From Rivularia sp963920925 (GTDB taxonomy: Bacteria > Cyanobacteriota > Cyanobacteriia > Cyanobacteriales > Nostocaceae): DNA of 64,000 nt. Below, piece by piece: positions 1 through 9,311 of this stretch. Location: contig NZ_CAWUDI010000008.1 of the NCBI RefSeq assembly GCF_963920925.1, forward strand, positions 62,001 to 126,000. The letters run 5' to 3'. A program made the translations under genes and the position numbers. Under the pieces are notes generated by a model, which saw only the letters and a program-made list of their open reading frames with translations, made no database searches and was not told the origin of the DNA. The number at the start of each line of letters is the position of its first letter. Within the stretch, counting starts at the first letter, position 1.

Positions 1-1337
1 ACCGATAAACCCACTGTTCCCATAGCGCTGGCATATTCAAACAAACTTTCTTGCAGCGTGTAACCGTGAGCGGCGATAATCGCGCTACCAATACCAAAAA
101 TCATTAAATAAAGAAATACAAATATACTAATTTGCTTAACTTGGTCGTTTTGCATAAATTGCCGTTGTTCACCTTGCCAAATATAAGCTTCATTAACTGT
201 CCCAGATGGCATTAACATCCGGCGTATTTCCCACATTAAAGCGCGATAAAGGATATATACGCGGATTTGTTTGATACCGCCTGCTGTCGAACCACTTCCG
301 CCACCAATTAACATTAATAGTATTAATATCAACCATCCCAAACCATTCCAATCGGTATATCCCACAGTAGAAAAACCAGTTGTCGAAAGAGCGGTGATGG
401 TTTCAAATATAGAGACTCGAATTGCTTTACCTAAGTTAGGATATAGTGGCAGAACCACACCAAAGAACAAAACAACGCTACACAAGACATACAGTAAAAA
501 TTGCAGCCGTATTTCTCCGTTACGCATCACCGATTTGAACTTACCCGTCAGCAACATATAGCTAGTGACAAAGTTGAATGCTCCCACAATCATTAATATA
601 TTTGTTACTACTTCGACAGCAGTATTATCCCAGTAACCGATAGATTCGGGACGAGTGGAAAAACCTCCTGTAGAAACAGCAGCGAAGGAATGGTTAATCG
701 CGTCAAAGAAACTCATTCCCGCCAAATCTAGCGCTATGGTTCCTACTACGATATATCCTAAATAAATAACTAAAACCAGCTTTGCAGAACGTCGCACGTT
801 AGGAACCAACTGCTCGGTACGCCCTTCCGCACTCGCTAAACCAGAACCACTAGGTCCCGCGATCGCACTCAATGTAATAATCGCCAATCCCGCTCCACCA
901 AACAGTTCTATGGTGCTGCGGTAAAGTAATATCAACCGCGAAGCTTTGGTTACGTCTACCACCGAAAGCCCCGTTGTTGTCCAACCGCTGGTTGATTCAA
1001 ACATTGCCTGGGTAAAGTTCAATCCCTGCACCGTCATTAACGGTACCGTACCGACAAGAATTGCTACCAACCACGACAAAACAACAATTACCGCACCTTC
1101 TTGTAAAGTCAAGCTGGTGGCTTTTTTAGGAGCTAAACTGCGCCATAAGAGAAAGCCCACAGCGCAAAGTATGATACCAGGAATCAGAAAAGCCCAAGCC
1201 AGTGAAACTTCTTCTGGGTAAGCAATTAAGGCAATTAAGGGTGAAAGTAAAGCGAGTCCGGAAATCAGACAAACTAAACCCGTGTAACCAAAAATAGCGC
1301 GGTAACGCTGACGTAAAAAGCTTTTGTAACGACTCAT
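1..1337 (-). CDS. trkH: Potassium uptake transporter TrkH/KtrB-like (C-terminus beyond window)
   Basis: Membrane subunit of a Trk/Ktr-type K+ uptake system. The start is the ATG whose complement ends at 1337; 445 codons are visible and the gene runs off the left edge in frame. I read four selectivity-filter-like loops typical of the family: TTGLS, STGGFS, STTGFS and, at the very edge, GTVGLS, each between hydrophobic segments. It lies one base after the stop of the adjoining TrkA-type gene, so the two are surely co-transcribed. Only the last one or two helices are missing. Family membership is secure; Trk versus Ktr cannot be settled here. Confidence 0.93.
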   Translation of the reverse strand, partial: MSRYKSFLRQRYRAIFGYTGLVCLISGLALLSPLIALIAYPEEVSLAWAFLIPGIILCAVGFLLWRSLAPKKATSLTLQEGAVIVVLSWLVAILVGTVPLMTVQGLNFTQAMFESTSGWTTTGLSVVDVTKASRLILLYRSTIELFGGAGLAIITLSAIAGPSGSGLASAEGRTEQLVPNVRRSAKLVLVIYLGYIVVGTIALDLAGMSFFDAINHSFAAVSTGGFSTRPESIGYWDNTAVEVVTNILMIVGAFNFVTSYMLLTGKFKSVMRNGEIRLQFLLYVLCSVVLFFGVVLPLYPNLGKAIRVSIFETITALSTTGFSTVGYTDWNGLGWLILILLMLIGGGSGSTAGGIKQIRVYILYRALMWEIRRMLMPSGTVNEAYIWQGEQRQFMQNDQVKQISIFVFLYLMIFGIGSAIIAAHGYTLQESLFEYASAMGTVGLS

Positions 1338-1338
1338 A

Positions 1339-2001
1339 TTAAACTTTCTCCCCCATAATTGTACGTTGAGCCTTAGCACAGTAATCTGATTGACTGATTA
1401 AAATCAGGCGATCGCCACTCCGCAAACGGCTGTATTCCTTAGCTTGTAAGACACTTCCACCGCGAATAATGCAGGCGATCGCCGCTCCATTCAAATTCAA
1501 TTGTTCGGGGGTTTTCTCAACAGCAGGACTATCATCTTGTAGCGTCATTTCTGTTAAGGTAACTTCCGTATCTGCGACAGGTAGTAAATTTTTAATATCT
1601 TGAATATCTGCTTGCTGTTCAATTAAAGAACCGAGAATTTCTGTAGCTGAAAACGCTTGAGTCACACCCAATTTTTGGAAAACTTCGCGGTTATCGGGGT
1701 CATTAACTAAAGCAACAGTACGAGGAACCCCATAACGATCTTGAGCAATTTGACAAGCAACCAAATTATCTTGGTCAAGAGCCGTCAAAGCCAACAAAAC
1801 ATCAGCACTATAAGCACCAGCTTCTTGAAGTATTATAGGGTTGCTACCGTCACCTTTAATAACCGTTGCTTTCAGCTTTCGAGACAATGTTAAAGCTTGG
1901 GTTTCATTGGGAGTAATAATAGTTAGTTGATAGCCCTTACTAGCAAACTGTCTGCCTAAAAAATAAACTAATTTATCACTGCCAATTAGAATGATTTTCA
2001 T
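1339..2001 (-). CDS. trkA: TrkA-type potassium channel regulator (RCK, N and C domains)
   Basis: Cytoplasmic gating subunit of 220 residues. The N-terminal half is a Rossmann-type nucleotide-binding domain starting MKIILIGSDKLVYFLG, a degenerate version of the usual GxGxxG loop. The C-terminal part (about 135-215, with SGDRLILIS near the end) matches the RCK-C/TrkA-C ligand-binding domain. It sits directly before trkH, whose start follows by one base, and after a second TrkA-type gene. In the family, NAD(H) or ATP/ADP binding controls transport. The altered glycine loop means nucleotide preference cannot be predicted. Confidence 0.88.
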   Translation of the reverse strand: MKIILIGSDKLVYFLGRQFASKGYQLTIITPNETQALTLSRKLKATVIKGDGSNPIILQEAGAYSADVLLALTALDQDNLVACQIAQDRYGVPRTVALVNDPDNREVFQKLGVTQAFSATEILGSLIEQQADIQDIKNLLPVADTEVTLTEMTLQDDSPAVEKTPEQLNLNGAAIACIIRGGSVLQAKEYSRLRSGDRLILISQSDYCAKAQRTIMGEKV

Positions 2002-2103
2002 AAAATATCATAAAAGGTTAAAGGTCAAAGGTTAGAGGTCAAAACTTAAATATTGAAATTACTAACAACTAACAACTATCTACTATCTACTAACTACTAA
2101 CAA

Positions 2104-2511
2104 CTAATTTAAACTTTTCACAAAAGCTTCCGCAGAAAGTTGCGTCGGACTAATTGTTTCAATACCAAATTCGCGGTAAATTGCTTCGCGATTTGGATCG
2201 AATACGCGAGCTAATACCCTGGGAATGTCAAACAACTTTTTGGCTATTTGCGCCACCATAATATTAATATTGTCAGAGTCGGTAACAGCTAGCAAGCAAT
2301 CTGCTTTATCGGCTTTCGCACTTCGCAATACAGCAAGTTCCGTTGCATCACCAACAATCTGAAAACCGCTAAATTCCCCTCCCAAATGATCAAAAACAGA
2401 TTCGTGGCGATCGATAACTACAACAGAATTACCTTCACCACTCAATTGACTCGCCAAAATTGAACCCAAACGACCGCAACCTACAACTACAATGTATTGA
2501 GACTTTGCCAT
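2104..2511 (-). CDS. Short TrkA-N domain protein (RCK nucleotide-binding domain only)
   Basis: A 135-residue protein that is almost entirely one Rossmann domain. It starts with VVVGCGRLGSILASQL, a good GxGxxGxxxA dinucleotide loop, followed by VVVIDRHE whose acidic residue ends strand 2 as in NAD-binding RCK domains. It has no TrkA-C domain, unlike the following 220-residue protein, so the pair may assemble into a mixed ring on the TrkH channel. The 102 bases to the next gene hold ctact/ctaac-type simple repeats. Assignment to the family is firm, the heteromer idea is inference. Confidence 0.88.
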   Translation of the reverse strand: MAKSQYIVVVGCGRLGSILASQLSGEGNSVVVIDRHESVFDHLGGEFSGFQIVGDATELAVLRSAKADKADCLLAVTDSDNINIMVAQIAKKLFDIPRVLARVFDPNREAIYREFGIETISPTQLSAEAFVKSLN

Positions 2512-2577
2512 TTTTTTGAAATATATTTTCTATTACCAATTACCAATTTCCCATGCCCTATGCCCAATCCCCAATTC

Positions 2578-3234
2578 TTACATCTTCAAACGAGATTTTG
2601 GCGAAGCTGTGGCTCGTTCCAAATTTTTCTGTGCTGGCTTGTAAGCTGGATCTAAATCTGTAGCAACGCGATAATTTTTTTTTGCTTGTAAACTATCGCC
2701 AGTTACTTCTAAAAGTTCTCCTAACATATTAAATGCTTCGGCATTATTAGGATTTGTACCAATTGCTTGTTTAACTAAAGTTATCGCTTCTTCAAATTGA
2801 CGTTTGCTGACACGGTGTTTGGCTGCTGACATCAATGAGTCGTAATCTGTTGGTAAATCTGAAACGTTTTCTCTACCTAATACCCTTGCTACTAATTCGC
2901 GAATTTCTTTGGGGGTAAAAGGTTTTTGCATAAAGTCTACTGCGCCTAATTTCATTGCTTCTACGGCATTTTCAACGTTACCATGAGCCGATATCATAAT
3001 TACGTGTAAATCGGGTAGACGTTCTTTTGCTTTTTCCAATACTTCTAAACCGTTCATTCCCGGCATTTGCAAATCTAGGAGCATTAATTGAGGGTCATAT
3101 TCTTCAAGTTGAGCAAGTGCTTCTTGTCCGTTGATAGCTGTTTTAACAGTATAACCTTGGGGTTGCAAACATTGAGCTACCGTTAATCGAATATTTTTTT
3201 CATCATCTACAACTAAAATTCTTGTTTCAGACAT
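2578..3234 (-). CDS. Response regulator: receiver domain plus TPR tail
   Basis: 218 residues. Receiver domain at about 5-118: acidic pair DDEK near the start, phospho-acceptor Asp in LMLLDLQMPG (about 54), Thr/Ser position in VIMISAHG and the conserved Lys in MQKPFTP. Instead of a DNA-binding output domain it has a tail (about 135-210) of tetratricopeptide character (EAITLVKQAIGTNPNNAEAF, then ATDLDPAYKPA), suggesting a protein-protein output. Its first codons overlap the end of the upstream histidine kinase gene by 8 bases, so they form a two-component pair. The neighbouring K+ genes suggest, but do not prove, a role in ion or osmotic response. Confidence 0.9.
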   Translation of the reverse strand: MSETRILVVDDEKNIRLTVAQCLQPQGYTVKTAINGQEALAQLEEYDPQLMLLDLQMPGMNGLEVLEKAKERLPDLHVIMISAHGNVENAVEAMKLGAVDFMQKPFTPKEIRELVARVLGRENVSDLPTDYDSLMSAAKHRVSKRQFEEAITLVKQAIGTNPNNAEAFNMLGELLEVTGDSLQAKKNYRVATDLDPAYKPAQKNLERATASPKSRLKM

Positions 3235-5107
3235 TAGTTAGTTCTCCTTGTTTATTGGATTGTTTATCAGAATTTTGACTTAAATGTGTATTTATTGGCA
3301 GTGTAAAATTAAACCTACTACCCTGACCCACTGTGGAATCTACCCAGATAATGCCGCCGTGAGCTTTGACAATCTCCTTACATATAGATAATCCTAAGCC
3401 GCTACCCCCGATATCGCGTTCTGTTTTGACTTGCACAAATTTGTCAAAAATTTTGCTTTGAAATGCGGGAGCAATTCCGGGTCCATCATCGCTTACTGAA
3501 AAGTAAATTGAGTTACCGTGTTGTGTTGCTGCAATTTCAATTTGCGATTCTGCATAGCGTAAAGCGTTTGCGACCAAATTTGTTAATACCCAAGTAATTT
3601 TATTCGCATCGGCGTTTACCTCCGGTAATTCTTCTATTGGTTTTTTATTTAATTTGATATTCTTTTCTTGAGTTTGCACTTTAAATAATGATATTACTTT
3701 ATCGATAATAAAATTAGCTTTAATAGGTACTCTTTCCATATCAATTCGACCGGATTCTATCTTAGAAAGGTCGAGTAGATCGTTTACCAAACTCCGCAAC
3801 CGCTGTACATCTTCGGAAGCGGCTAATAATAATTCTTGCTCTGATTCCGATAACTTTTGTTGTGCGGTTTCCAAAAGTAGATCGATACTCATTGCCATTC
3901 CCGTTAAAGGAGTTCGCAATTCGTGAGAAGCTGTCATCACAAAATCACTTTTTAACTGATCGATTTGTTTAAATTTAGTCACATCTTGCAACAGCAAAAC
4001 TACACCTAATCGTTTACCATCTTCAGTTTTTACCGGAGTCGTAACGTAGCGATAGAAATACTCAATGCCGTTTTTTTCTAAAGTTAAAACCGATTTATCT
4101 GGGTTTAATTGTGAAGACTCGCCAGCTTCCGCTGTAGCTTGAATTTCATTATACAAAGTCCTATCTTCAATAACTTCTAAATAATGTCTTCCTTCTGCTA
4201 ATTTAGGTTTAGCATTAAATAAACTTGCAGCTGTCGGATTAATATCAATAATATTACAGCGGTCATCTACTACTATAATTCCGTCAGTAATACTATCAAT
4301 AATTGCTTCATTGCGCTGTTTTTGAGCAATAATTGTATTAACATTTAAAGCGTGAAAATTCTTGAGTTTTTGGCTCATAGAATTGATTTCTCCCGCCAAA
4401 TGTCCCAACTCATCGTTAGATTGTACCGGAATATTGACATCATAATTACCACCAGCAACTTCCTCAGTCGCTTCCGTAATTTTCTTCAACGGGCGGGTTA
4501 AATTTTTGGAAAGAATTAGGCTAAAACTTAATCCCAATACAGCAGCAGAAGAACCCGCAAATATCATTGATGCGATCGCATTTCGAGAAGTAACTTGTGC
4601 TTGTTGCGAAGCTGCTTCCATCGTCTGCTGGTTCAAGTTTCGTAACTCGATAGAAGCTTGACGTACTGCTTCAAACTTGGGTAAAACCGATCGCTCGTAA
4701 AAACTTCTCGCCGTTTCGGGTTGATTTTGTAAAGAGCGAAATTGAGTAACGCTGCTCACATACTCTCGATAGCTTTTTTCTAACTGAGCTAAAATATCAG
4801 CTTCGCCATCGATAGTAATATTATCCTTAGCTCGCGACAGCCATTGCAGAAACTCAACTTGATTATCTGCGAATAAATTAATAGCGTTAGTATTATCTGC
4901 CGACAGCGAAATCAAATTAGCGCTATCTTGACGCTCCAAAGCTTCCACCATTCCTTGAGCAGCGCGAATACTGCGGTAATTTTCCCGCAAAATCGCTTCA
5001 CTAGCCTGCCCCAAACGCCAAATATTCGCAACACCCCACATACCCAAAAGTATAACTAAGGCGAGACTAACACCATAACCAGCGAGAATCTTGGTTCTCA
5101 GCTTCAC
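3227..5107 (-). CDS. Membrane sensor histidine kinase (periplasmic helical sensor, HAMP, PAS, HisKA, HATPase)
   Basis: 626 residues. Two membrane helices (about 8-28 and 178-200) flank a helical extracytoplasmic region of the four-helix-bundle kind. Then follow HAMP (about 200-255), a PAS domain (about 265-380, IIDSITDGIIVVDD to VVLLLQDVTKFK), a HisKA domain with H-box SHELRTPL, and the ATPase domain with N box NLVANALRYAE, G1 box DDGPGIAP and G2 box GGSGLGLSI. All catalytic boxes are intact. The stop overlaps the start of the response regulator. It leads a run of five minus-strand genes ending in trkH; what signal it reads is unknown. Confidence 0.93.
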   Translation of the reverse strand: MKLRTKILAGYGVSLALVILLGMWGVANIWRLGQASEAILRENYRSIRAAQGMVEALERQDSANLISLSADNTNAINLFADNQVEFLQWLSRAKDNITIDGEADILAQLEKSYREYVSSVTQFRSLQNQPETARSFYERSVLPKFEAVRQASIELRNLNQQTMEAASQQAQVTSRNAIASMIFAGSSAAVLGLSFSLILSKNLTRPLKKITEATEEVAGGNYDVNIPVQSNDELGHLAGEINSMSQKLKNFHALNVNTIIAQKQRNEAIIDSITDGIIVVDDRCNIIDINPTAASLFNAKPKLAEGRHYLEVIEDRTLYNEIQATAEAGESSQLNPDKSVLTLEKNGIEYFYRYVTTPVKTEDGKRLGVVLLLQDVTKFKQIDQLKSDFVMTASHELRTPLTGMAMSIDLLLETAQQKLSESEQELLLAASEDVQRLRSLVNDLLDLSKIESGRIDMERVPIKANFIIDKVISLFKVQTQEKNIKLNKKPIEELPEVNADANKITWVLTNLVANALRYAESQIEIAATQHGNSIYFSVSDDGPGIAPAFQSKIFDKFVQVKTERDIGGSGLGLSICKEIVKAHGGIIWVDSTVGQGSRFNFTLPINTHLSQNSDKQSNKQGELTNV

Positions 5108-5352
5108 CGCATTCTACCCTCTCCAAATGCAAATGAAATTACAATACCAAAATTCGGTTAGCGCTCCTCTCATTCCTCCGACGGAATATTAGTTTATCTT
5201 TAGATAGTGGTTGTATTTAAAGTATTTAAGAAATACATAAATATTTTTATAATTATTATCAGATATATCTATTTCAAAGACAAAAAAAGTAATATCTCCC
5301 CTCAGCGAAACTTTGCGAAACCTCCGCGTAACTTTGCGTTTAAAAAAAATAA
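5108..5352. other. Intergenic stretch between kinase and nucleotidyltransferase
   Basis: About 245 bases, AT-rich. It contains a cyanobacterial low-complexity repeat (5298-5342; cagcgaaactttgcg followed by cctccgcgtaactttgcg, two imperfect copies). A short open frame across it on the plus strand looks accidental. Confidence 0.5.
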
Positions 5353-6171
5353 TTACTCAAACCCATCACCAAACCCTCTTACAGCCTTAATCAAATCATC
5401 AGGGGTACCAATATCCAAATAACTACCATTTCTAAAAGCTTCCGCTTCCACTTGCAAACCTTGATTTATAGCAGCTTGAATCACATTCCCAATCGGAATT
5501 TCCGGCAAATTAAGTAAATTTATATCTTCTTTAACAGCAATCAAATACTCATGTAGAAACTCAGTAAACTCAGGTTTCCAAACAGCAATTCCCCACATAA
5601 AACGTAAATCTGACTGAAATGGCTTTTCAATTATCGAAATAACCTTACCCGTATCATCAAAATCCACCATACCAGCTTTCTGGGGTTTATCCGTAGGAAA
5701 TAGTCCCAAAACCACATCAGCTTTACTTGCTTTCAAACGTTTTAATATTTGGATAAAAGCATCTTTTGGTTCAAATAAAATATCGGGAAAACCTAAAGCT
5801 ATCACAGCATCTTTAACAAAAGGATAAGCACTATCCAAAGTAAAAGGTACGCCATAAGGTAAACCCATAATTAGATAACCCAAATTCATTGCCAGCATTT
5901 CACCATCGCCAAAATATGCCGGAATATCCCATTTACCCGGACGCAAAATAAAATATGCTTTATCAATACCCGCTAGCTGCATCTTTTCAAGCAAGTAGTG
6001 AGAAACAACTTTAGGACGTAATCTTGCTCGATTATTTTGATTATTTTTTTTAATATCATCAACATCACCCCGAAAACCCACAGGATATAACTCCTTACTC
6101 AAAGGTAAAGGAGAAATTCGCGTAGCCTTTCCACCAGCGGGAATTAGTCCGATGACAGGGAGATTTTTCAT
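5353..6171 (-). CDS. Sugar-phosphate nucleotidyltransferase (glucose-1-phosphate thymidylyltransferase-like)
   Basis: 272 residues from the ATG at 6171 (MKNLPVIGLIPAGG). The N-terminal signature PAGGKATRISPLPLSKELYP corresponds to the nucleotide-binding GxGxRxxPxxxxxPK loop of NDP-sugar pyrophosphorylases. A metal-ligand Asp region (ALGFPDI) and the product-site segment IIEKP follow. Near the C-terminus, GSYLDIGTPDDLIKAV is typical of the family. The frame is open 63 bases further upstream, but that part is made of ggggatggggaga-type repeats coding only Pro/Ser/His, so I reject the extension. The substrate sugar cannot be told. It stands alone between the kinase cluster and a DUF1232 gene. 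Confidence 0.85.
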   Translation of the reverse strand: MKNLPVIGLIPAGGKATRISPLPLSKELYPVGFRGDVDDIKKNNQNNRARLRPKVVSHYLLEKMQLAGIDKAYFILRPGKWDIPAYFGDGEMLAMNLGYLIMGLPYGVPFTLDSAYPFVKDAVIALGFPDILFEPKDAFIQILKRLKASKADVVLGLFPTDKPQKAGMVDFDDTGKVISIIEKPFQSDLRFMWGIAVWKPEFTEFLHEYLIAVKEDINLLNLPEIPIGNVIQAAINQGLQVEAEAFRNGSYLDIGTPDDLIKAVRGFGDGFE

Positions 6172-6437
6172 AAGATGGGGGGATGGGGAGATGGGGGGAT
6201 GGGGAGATGGGGGGATAGGGGGACAAGGGGACAAGGAGAAGAATTAGTTAGTTGCTACTTGCTACTTGCTACTCATAACTCATAACTCCTAACTGTATGT
6301 CCCTTTCGGGACACGCTATGTCCTATCGGACACGCTCCGCTAACGCTAACACTGTTCACTGAAAAAAAATATCCCCCTTTCTCGGCGCATTGGCAAGCGG
6401 AAAAAGGAGGTTGATAAGTTTTATTTCGCGACTAATA
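6172..6437. repeat. Low-complexity and palindromic repeats
   Basis: Holds G-rich tandem units (6175-6230, gggga/gatgg), gctacttgctacttgctact and cataactcataactc short tandem repeats, and a ggacacgctccgctaacgct element seen in variants elsewhere in the window (near 7869, 31905, 52278). No gene. Confidence 0.7.
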
Positions 6438-6767
6438 CTATTTTACGGAAACAGCATCAACATCGATAGTATCTGCACTTTTATTTCTTGCAGCCGCATC
6501 GGTTGTGCTATCTGAATCATTTGTATCTGTATCTGTAACTCCCTTACGTGATTTGAAGCCTTCGATAAGCAATTGTGAGAATTCGCTGACTAATAGCGTT
6601 AACACAAAAACGTCGTCAATTTGTCCGACAATCGGGAAAATATCGGGAATTACATCAATCGGACTCACAAAATATACGAGAGTCCCTAAAAGTACCCACC
6701 AACGGTATTTGGGATTACGAATTAAACCACGATACCATTCATAAACTGATTGAATTGAGTATTTCAT
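6438..6767 (-). CDS. DUF1232 (YkvA-type) small membrane protein
   Basis: 109 residues. The segment at about 18-60 (NPKYRWWVLLGTLVYFVSPIDVIPD split over two motifs, YRWWVLLGTLVYFVSP then DVIPDIFPIVGQIDD) is the diagnostic DUF1232 core: a hydrophobic helix followed by SPIDxIPDxxPxxGxxDD. The tail (about 75-109) is polar and Thr/Asp-rich. Function in this family is not established. It stands alone on the minus strand, with the plus-strand ExbB gene diverging 219 bases away. Confidence 0.9.
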   Translation of the reverse strand: MKYSIQSVYEWYRGLIRNPKYRWWVLLGTLVYFVSPIDVIPDIFPIVGQIDDVFVLTLLVSEFSQLLIEGFKSRKGVTDTDTNDSDSTTDAAARNKSADTIDVDAVSVK

Positions 6768-6986
6768 CTTTTTTACCTCAACATACCTTTAATTTTGACA
6801 AAATATGACCATTCCGAACTGTGGGAATAACCGCCCTATTATGGTAAGGAATATGCTACTAACTTTCTGCTTATCTGGTAGATATTAAATATACGTTCTT
6901 TTCATAAAAATGTAGAACTTGTGCATTAATCTCTAAAATTAAAGTGGTGTGAATTTGGTTGAGGATGAACGGAGGAGACTTGTAAA

Positions 6987-7769
6987 ATGAATATTGAAGA
7001 TATAGTACGTAAGATTGGGCCTGTAGTGTGGCCTTTGCTTTTTTTCTCGATTTTATCTTTGAGCGTAATTTTCGAGCGGCTATGGTTCTGGCTGCGAATT
7101 TTAACTCAAGAAAGGAAGATTGTCGATCGCGTATTAGACGCAGCTCGGGATGATTGGGGACTAGCTGCCGAAATTGCCGAAAGAGCAGATCGTCAACCTA
7201 TTGGTAGGTTTCTCTATGCGCCTTTAAGTTTACCAAGAAGAGATCCCGAAACTTTTAGATTGGCGCTCGAAGCAACGGCAGAAAATGAATTATCTTTAAT
7301 GCGTCGCGGCGAAAAAGTTTTAGAGTTGGTAATTGCCGTTGCACCTTTATTAGGATTATTTGGTACCGTTTGGGGTTTGATTCAATCTCTTGAGTCAATT
7401 AATATTTCGGATTTGGGTACCTCCGCTACTGCTGGAGCGACTTCTGGTATTGGTGAATCGCTATACAGTACGGCAGCCGGATTAGTAGTTGCGATCGTCA
7501 GTTTGATTTTCTATCGATACTTTCAAGCTTTGCTAGTTAATCAAGTCAAGGTTTTCCGTCAGGCTGGGAATGAGATGGAGTTGCTTTATCGTCAATTTCC
7601 TCCAACTGATACCACTCTTAGACCTCGTAGAGCGCTATCTGAAGTAGTTGTAGGAGATAAAGATACCAAGCAGGAAAATTCTAGAAGCCCGCGTAAGCGA
7701 GGGAGAAATAAGTTTTCGGAACCTCCTCAAACAACAGAATCCGATTCACCCGAATCTGAAGATAAATAA
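6987..7769 (+). CDS. exbB: ExbB/TolQ/MotA-family proton channel protein
   Basis: 260 residues. Three membrane segments at about 13-35, 110-133 and 155-178. The conserved core ELVIAVAPLLGLFGTVWGLI then GIGESLYSTAAGLVVAI is the MotA/TolQ/ExbB channel signature. A ribosome site (cggaggaga) precedes the ATG. The C-terminal tail from about 205 is basic and polar, probably cytoplasmic. Together with the ExbD gene downstream it should form a proton-driven energiser in the inner membrane. No TonB or TolA gene is in the window, so what it drives is open. Confidence 0.92.
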   Translation: MNIEDIVRKIGPVVWPLLFFSILSLSVIFERLWFWLRILTQERKIVDRVLDAARDDWGLAAEIAERADRQPIGRFLYAPLSLPRRDPETFRLALEATAENELSLMRRGEKVLELVIAVAPLLGLFGTVWGLIQSLESINISDLGTSATAGATSGIGESLYSTAAGLVVAIVSLIFYRYFQALLVNQVKVFRQAGNEMELLYRQFPPTDTTLRPRRALSEVVVGDKDTKQENSRSPRKRGRNKFSEPPQTTESDSPESEDK

Positions 7770-8092
7770 TCGCTTACATTTGCCAAAACGATAATACACG
7801 CTCCACACACACACTGCGTAAATTTAATTTTCAGCAACGGCGTGTTTTTTTCTTTTTATCGAGCTTATGCGCTACCGCGCACGCTGCGCTAACAGCTTTC
7901 TGCTACGAGCGATTTTAATACCCCACCGTAAAGACGGTGCAAGCACTATTAGCTAATAACTAATAGCTAATAGCTAATAGCTTTATTTTTTAGATTGGGT
8001 TCGCGCTTGAATAAGCCTGCCTTGCAATTAATTAGTAGTCCCTTACTTCCATCTGATTCCTGTTGCCGTAAGCACGTGGTGAGAATTAACAA
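7770..8092. other. 323-base gap between exbB and exbD with simple repeats
   Basis: No gene seen. It contains a gcgctaccgcgcacgctgcg repeat near 7869 and tandem taatagctaatagc units at about 7948-7982. The ExbB/ExbD pair is normally contiguous, so this insertion of repeat DNA is unusual. No good terminator was recognised inside it. Confidence 0.6.
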
Positions 8093-8806
8093 ATGAAAAT
8101 AAACCTAAATAATCCGACTGAAGAAGTTCAAGTTCAAATTATCCCGTTAATCGACGTTGTTTTTTGCATTCTGACATTTTTTATTTTGGCATCGTTACAA
8201 TTTACTCGCCAACAATCAATCAACATCGATTTACCCCAAGCTAACACTGCTTCATCAAGCGTACAAGGCCAGACAGAACGAGAAATTTTGCCCGTTACCA
8301 TTGATGCAGTCGGTCAAATTTATGTCGAAAAAGATCGGGTAGAGCGCCAGCAGCTAGGAGATATCTTAAAGAACTATCTTGCAGCAAATCCTCAAGGTAC
8401 TCTTGTACTATATGCTTCGCGATCGGCAACTTATAATGATGTAATTGAAATATTAGATTTGCTGCGACAAGTCGGTGGTGACAGGGTATCTTTAGCAATT
8501 ATACCCGGTTCTGAAGAACAGCCTGCAAATCCATTACAGCCACTTCCCAATTTACCGATCAATCCAGGGGCTACTCCTGGTGGAGCCATACCTTTACCAG
8601 GCTCGCCACTCACTCCCGCTCCTAACTTACCTCCAAACAACCCCAACCTTAACTTACCTCCCGGCAGCACTCAAATTCCACTTCCTAGCATCCCCAATCA
8701 ACCACAAACCGGACAAGAAGTTCCACCAGCATCTGCTCCGACAGCACCAGCACCAGGCGCAACTGTTGCACCAGCAGCGCCCGGAGGTAATGATAGTCCA
8801 GAGTAA
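8093..8806 (+). CDS. exbD: ExbD/TolR-family protein with proline-rich tail
   Basis: 237 residues. A cytoplasmic N-terminus, one membrane helix (about 17-38) carrying the essential proton-carrying Asp in LIDVVFCILTFFILA, then a periplasmic domain to about 145 ending in ILDLLRQVGGDRVSLAI as in ExbD/TolR. From about 146 to the end it is a Pro/Asn/Gly/Ala-rich tail (NLPPNNPNLNLPPGS and similar), about 90 residues longer than a usual ExbD and probably reaching through the periplasm. Partner of the ExbB gene 323 bases upstream. The core call is firm; the tail's role is unknown. Confidence 0.9.
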   Translation: MKINLNNPTEEVQVQIIPLIDVVFCILTFFILASLQFTRQQSINIDLPQANTASSSVQGQTEREILPVTIDAVGQIYVEKDRVERQQLGDILKNYLAANPQGTLVLYASRSATYNDVIEILDLLRQVGGDRVSLAIIPGSEEQPANPLQPLPNLPINPGATPGGAIPLPGSPLTPAPNLPPNNPNLNLPPGSTQIPLPSIPNQPQTGQEVPPASAPTAPAPGATVAPAAPGGNDSPE

Positions 8807-8945
8807 GGGCAGAGGGAGAGGAGGAGACAAGGGGAGATGGGGTGATGGGGTGATGGGGTGAAGATTTTAATCCAAAATCTAAAATTATTTAACTCCTAAC
8901 TCCTCACTCCTAACTTTTAACCTTAAATTCACAGGAGTTTTTTAA

Positions 8946-9311
8946 ATGAATATCATTGCGCTTTTAGTTGCTTGGTTAGTAACAGCCGTCAGCTTTTTAA
9001 TTATTAGCAAAATTCCATTGATAGGAGTTGAAGTTGATTCTCTAAATAAAAGCTTTGTTTCTGCGGCTGTTCTCGGTATTATTAACGTATTAGTTAGACC
9101 AATCTTCAGTCTATTTTTTCTAATACCAAATGTTCTAACCTTGACTTTATTTCAAGGCTTGTTTACCTTTATTATTTCGGTTATTTGTTTCGGTCTTGCA
9201 GCTTTTCTAGTACAAGGATTTCGCTTGCGTTACGGAATTTGGAGCGCAATAATGGGAGCGTTAACACTCTCATTTGTTAGCAGCATAATTTACCATATTT
9301 TACCTTTTTGA
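8946..9311 (+). CDS. Phage-holin-IV-like four-helix membrane protein
   Basis: 121 residues, nearly all hydrophobic, with four predicted membrane helices (about 3-22, 36-55, 60-90 and 95-120). The motif GIINVLVRPI in the second helix is typical of the mycobacterial-type 'phage holin family 4' proteins, common chromosomal genes in cyanobacteria with no proven lysis role. A good ribosome site (caggag) sits upstream of the ATG. The upstream 139 bases are repeat DNA (ggggtgatggggtgatgg). Function unknown. Confidence 0.82.
   Translation: MNIIALLVAWLVTAVSFLIISKIPLIGVEVDSLNKSFVSAAVLGIINVLVRPIFSLFFLIPNVLTLTLFQGLFTFIISVICFGLAAFLVQGFRLRYGIWSAIMGALTLSFVSSIIYHILPF

Noticed and set aside
5207..5422. 71-codon plus-strand open frame after the kinase
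   Set aside because: AT-rich, overlaps the end of the nucleotidyltransferase on the other strand, no recognisable domain.
6172..6234. Pro/Ser/His N-terminal extension of the nucleotidyltransferase
   Set aside because: Encoded by ggggatgggga-type tandem repeats found in other gaps; the true start is the ATG at 6171.
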